From positions 1 to 8,620 of the forward strand of contig JBHHVZ010000111.1 in NCBI GenBank assembly GCA_046756245.1: a DNA stretch of 8,620 bases. The letters are read 5' to 3'. The stretch is from G021776435 sp046756245 (GTDB taxonomy: Bacteria > Pseudomonadota > Alphaproteobacteria > Caulobacterales > Parvularculaceae). The translations under genes were made by a program, and so were the position numbers. The notes below the pieces were generated by a model. The model saw only the letters and a program-made list of their open reading frames with translations, made no database searches and was not told where the DNA came from. How positions within the stretch are numbered: the first letter of the stretch is position 1; each line of letters starts with the position of its first letter. Below are positions 6,415 to 8,620 of the stretch, piece after piece.

Positions 6415-7833
6415 TTATTTTTGGCCGGTCCCGGCGTCCGGCGCCGCCGGCACGATGTCGGCGGCCACCGTCAGGCGGGAATTCCCGGCAGTAAACTCGA
6501 CCGTGCCGTGCCACATATAGGAGGGGAAAATCACCATCACGCCAGGCTTGGGCTCGATGAAGCGTTCAGGCTCAAGGCTCGGCGCGGTTGCGACGCCCGG
6601 CTCCCCGAGCTTGAACCACCCCGCCTTCTCCGAGGCGGGATCTTTCTCCGCCGGACGCAAATGGCACGCCGAGGAAAGCCACCCTTCCGGATGGACGTGA
6701 TTTACATGAAAACCCTTCGGCGGCAGCCTGATCGACCAAGTGCTGAAAATCCGGCTTCCACCGATATTTCGCGCCCGCAGCGGATCGTCACCCGGCGCGA
6801 GCGATTTGACATAGCGCTCGACCGGCCCGGCCGCCGCTTCCTTATAAGCGCGCAGCGCCGGATGGTCAGAGCCGTCTATGGAAGAAATCTGGCTTCCGTG
6901 CCGCACCGATTGATAAAAGGGATGGGTTTTGAATCGGTGCGCATAATCAAGACCCTCAATGAGGTCAGCGAGATACGCGTCAAGGTTGATCCATCCTTTG
7001 GGCGTATCCAACGGCGATGCTTGAACCAGTGCGTCATAGTCAAAAAACGCGTGATAGCGTTCGTCGCCAAGGAGCCGCCAAGCGGTCGCTTGCAGCGCAA
7101 TAAAAAACTGGTTCATCGGATCTTTCGCCCGCAATCCTTCAGCAATCCGGACTGCTTCGGCAGCCTCGCCCACCGCCAGCAAGGCCGAGCAATAGGCGGC
7201 GCCGGCGCCGGTTTCGTCCGGCAGCGCTTTCGCGGCGCGTCGCCCATGGGCGACGGCCTGTTCAAACTTTTTATCCGCCAGAGCTGCATTGCACGCGGCG
7301 AATTCCAGCATAGGGTCGCCCGATAGACGCGCCGCTTCTTTTGTGATCGCATATTCCGTCGCTGCATCGCCGGTTTGTCCGAAAACCTGCGCGCGCGCGA
7401 TGTGCAGGCCAGCTACCGAAGGGTTCGCTTCGATTGCTTTGTTCAGCACGGCGAGCGCTTTGTCGCGGTTTCCTGTTTGCATCCAGATGAGCTGCGCTAG
7501 CTCACGGTGCGCTTCATGATCCAGCGGTCGCAAGCGCAGCAATTGGAGGAACGCCGCCTGGGCTTCCTTAAATTCATGAATGCCCGAAAGCGCCCGCGCG
7601 TATACCAGCCAACTTTCCGGCGCGTTGAGGCCAAGTTCGAAGGCCCGCCTTAATATTCTTACAGCCTCCCGATTCTGACCTGCATCGCCAAGCGCGGCGG
7701 CGTAATTATGTAGCACCGCAATATTGTGCGGCGCAGCATCGACCATTGCTTTCAGCATGTCGACGGCTTCGGCGTGACGACCTTCCGCTTTCAACGCCTG
7801 CGCTTTTCTGGTCATTTCCGACAGTTGCGCCAT
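6415..7833 (-). CDS. TPR protein fused to a putative 2OG-Fe(II) oxygenase (2OG-Fe_Oxy_5 type)
   Basis: This 472-residue cytoplasmic protein has no signal peptide. Residues about 5-240 are roughly seven TPR units (for example EGRHAEAVDMLKAM; GNRDKALAVLNKAIEANP). The C-terminal third (about 300-462) matches the PF13759/TIGR02466 oxygenase pattern: QSVRHGSQ, then HVNHVHPEGWLSSACHL with candidate iron ligands His379/His381, then PGVMVIFPSYMWHGT with distal iron ligand His442, and SRLTVAADI with Arg453 for 2-oxoglutarate. The family reaction is presumed to be hydroxylation; the substrate is unknown. The frame is open to a TTG at 7851, but I chose ATG 7833 because AAGGA precedes it by about ten bases, while the TTG has no clear ribosome site and the TTG itself overlaps that AAGGA region. 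The receptor gene lies downstream on the same strand, and the RidA-like gene 154 bases upstream. The AspH-TPR gene at 1171 has the same architecture with an unrelated oxygenase domain. Confidence 0.88.
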   Translation of the reverse strand: MAQLSEMTRKAQALKAEGRHAEAVDMLKAMVDAAPHNIAVLHNYAAALGDAGQNREAVRILRRAFELGLNAPESWLVYARALSGIHEFKEAQAAFLQLLRLRPLDHEAHRELAQLIWMQTGNRDKALAVLNKAIEANPSVAGLHIARAQVFGQTGDAATEYAITKEAARLSGDPMLEFAACNAALADKKFEQAVAHGRRAAKALPDETGAGAAYCSALLAVGEAAEAVRIAEGLRAKDPMNQFFIALQATAWRLLGDERYHAFFDYDALVQASPLDTPKGWINLDAYLADLIEGLDYAHRFKTHPFYQSVRHGSQISSIDGSDHPALRAYKEAAAGPVERYVKSLAPGDDPLRARNIGGSRIFSTWSIRLPPKGFHVNHVHPEGWLSSACHLRPAEKDPASEKAGWFKLGEPGVATAPSLEPERFIEPKPGVMVIFPSYMWHGTVEFTAGNSRLTVAADIVPAAPDAGTGQK

Positions 7834-7987
7834 CAAATCAAATTCCTTCAACTGATCACGCCCCGGCCGGCGCTCAACGCGCAGGCTGCATCTTTATCAT
7901 CCTGCGTTCTACTACTTGCGCGTCTCTGACAGGAAAATAGATTTCCCAGCGCTTGGCGATGCTTGCAAGCGCCGCAGAAACGGCGCG
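7834..7987 (-). other. Gap between RidA-like and TPR-oxygenase genes
   Basis: Immediately after the RidA-like stop, GCGCCG (7969-7974) and CGGCGC (7981-7986) can form a 6-bp hairpin with a 6-base loop. On the - strand it is followed by TTGCAAGC, not a T run, so it is at best a weak terminator. I see no convincing promoter for the TPR-oxygenase gene and no small gene in this gap. Confidence 0.4.
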
Positions 7988-8476
7988 TTAACCAGACGTT
8001 TGCCGCGGCTTATAGGCGACGACCTTGATCTCCGTAAGGCCTGCGTCGGGCCACAACCGGTCGATGTCGATCGCGGTCCAGGCGGGGTACGGTTCAGAGA
8101 CATAGCGCTTCTTCGCCGCCATGAAGGCCCCGCCCTGGCCGCGCAAATCGGTGTGAAAGGTCGTCATTTCGACGACGTCCGACCAGTCGGCGCCGGCGGC
8201 TTCGAGGATCGCCGCAATCCGCGCGAATGCTCTGTCATACGCCGCTTCGAGCGATTCGAGCGTGATTTCCGCCGGCTCGCCGTTTTTTTTCGGCGGAACG
8301 CCGGCGACGACCCCGGCAAGGAAAATGTAGTCGCCGGCGCGCACGACGGGACTGTATTGAAATTCGTCGCGGGCGCGCTCCATGCCCTCGGGCGTAAAAG
8401 CCTCAACGCCGTCATTTGCTGCAGCGCTGGCGCAAACAGCGAGACTTGCAGTCAAGATACTGATGAACCTTTTCAT
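7988..8476 (-). CDS. Exported RidA/YjgF/YER057c-family protein lacking the catalytic arginine
   Basis: The 162-residue product is about 25-30 residues longer than cytoplasmic RidA. The extra part is an N-terminal signal peptide (MKRFISILTASLAVCASAAA, likely cleaved near residue 20), so it should act in the periplasm. The rest fits the Rid fold: YSPVVRAGDYIFLAG (41-55), a helix with LESLEAAYDRAFARIAAILEAA (73-94), VVEMTTFHTDL (101-111) and a C-terminal AWTAIDIDRLWPDAGLTEIKVVAY. Canonical RidA deaminates reactive enamine/imine intermediates using an Arg in a P-A-R motif; here the position is Trp133 (YPAWTA), while the late Glu (Glu149 in TEIKVVA) is kept. Imine deaminase activity is therefore doubtful and the ligand unknown. 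The start was chosen at ATG 8476, with AAGGAG seven bases upstream and the signal peptide beginning there; the frame is open to a TTG at 8602. A good promoter lies upstream. Confidence 0.9.
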   Translation of the reverse strand: MKRFISILTASLAVCASAAANDGVEAFTPEGMERARDEFQYSPVVRAGDYIFLAGVVAGVPPKKNGEPAEITLESLEAAYDRAFARIAAILEAAGADWSDVVEMTTFHTDLRGQGGAFMAAKKRYVSEPYPAWTAIDIDRLWPDAGLTEIKVVAYKPRQTSG

Positions 8477-8521
8477 CCTACGGCTCCTTGTCCTTGGATT
8501 ATCAGCGCGCCCCGTTCCGGC

Positions 8522-8550
8522 ATTGAAAGGCGCGCGGCCGGTTCTGTCAA
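8522..8550 (-). promoter_or_regulatory. Sigma-70-type promoter for the RidA-like gene
   Basis: On the - strand, a perfect -35 TTGACA (8550-8545) is followed by a 17-base spacer and -10 TTCAAT (8527-8522, four of six consensus positions). It predicts a transcript start near 8515 and a leader of about 40 bases before ATG 8476. It is the best promoter match in the window. The remaining bases to 8620 hold nothing else I can identify. Confidence 0.55.
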
Positions 8551-8620
8551 AAACAGCGGGGCGGTGTTGCCTTGCACGCTGCGGTGGGGCAAGCAGAACC
8601 AAACAGACGGAAAGACGCCA

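Noticed and set aside
6421..7326. 301-codon open frame on the + strand opposite the TPR-oxygenase gene
   Set aside because: It is antisense to a gene with clear TPR and oxygenase motifs, and its product is Arg-rich and lacks recognisable structure.
7834..7851. Upstream TTG start extending the TPR-oxygenase by six residues
   Set aside because: ATG 7833 has AAGGA upstream, and this AAGGA would lie inside the coding sequence if the TTG were used; the extension adds no recognisable structure.
8477..8602. Upstream TTG start extending the RidA-like protein by 42 residues
   Set aside because: The extension is Arg/Pro-rich, would bury the signal peptide internally and would run through the best promoter in the window.

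Overview
This is a GC-rich window (roughly 58-60% G+C by eye) with the look of an alphaproteobacterium, probably of the Caulobacterales/Hyphomonadaceae/Parvularculaceae type. That placement is an inference from the very large cysteine-rich TonB-dependent receptor, the TPR-oxygenase genes beside it and the small secreted proteins; no rRNA or other taxonomic marker is present. I find seven genes, a few intergenic control elements and no insertion sequence, tRNA, CRISPR or phage gene. No gene-free stretch exceeds about 245 bases.

Layout. An AhpD-type alkylhydroperoxidase (17-559, +) meets a small putative lipoprotein gene (692-1024, -) tail to tail across a strong shared hairpin terminator. The lipoprotein gene diverges from a gene for a TPR protein fused to an aspartyl/asparaginyl beta-hydroxylase (AspH) domain (1171-2325, +). 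That gene converges on a gene for a secreted protein of unknown function (2353-2928, -). The rest is a same-strand run read right to left: a periplasmic RidA-like protein (8476 to 7988), a second TPR protein fused to a different 2-oxoglutarate/Fe(II) oxygenase fold (7833 to 6415), and a 1006-residue TonB-dependent outer-membrane receptor (6171 to 3151). The receptor gene ends at a strong terminator and is followed by the secreted-protein gene with its own candidate promoter.

How the genes may work together. The notable arrangement is one TonB-dependent receptor within a few kilobases of two unrelated TPR-oxygenase fusions, one AspH-like and one of the 2OG-Fe_Oxy_5 type. Both have the same architecture: N-terminal TPR repeats that could hold a protein or peptide, and a C-terminal hydroxylase. 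A reasonable but unproven idea is that the oxygenases hydroxylate a peptide or protein linked to the receptor's substrate or partner. The receptor has seven closely spaced cysteine pairs, suggesting disulfide-stapled extracellular loops. AhpD and the RidA-like protein are stress or metabolite-damage functions with no evident link to the receptor beyond proximity.
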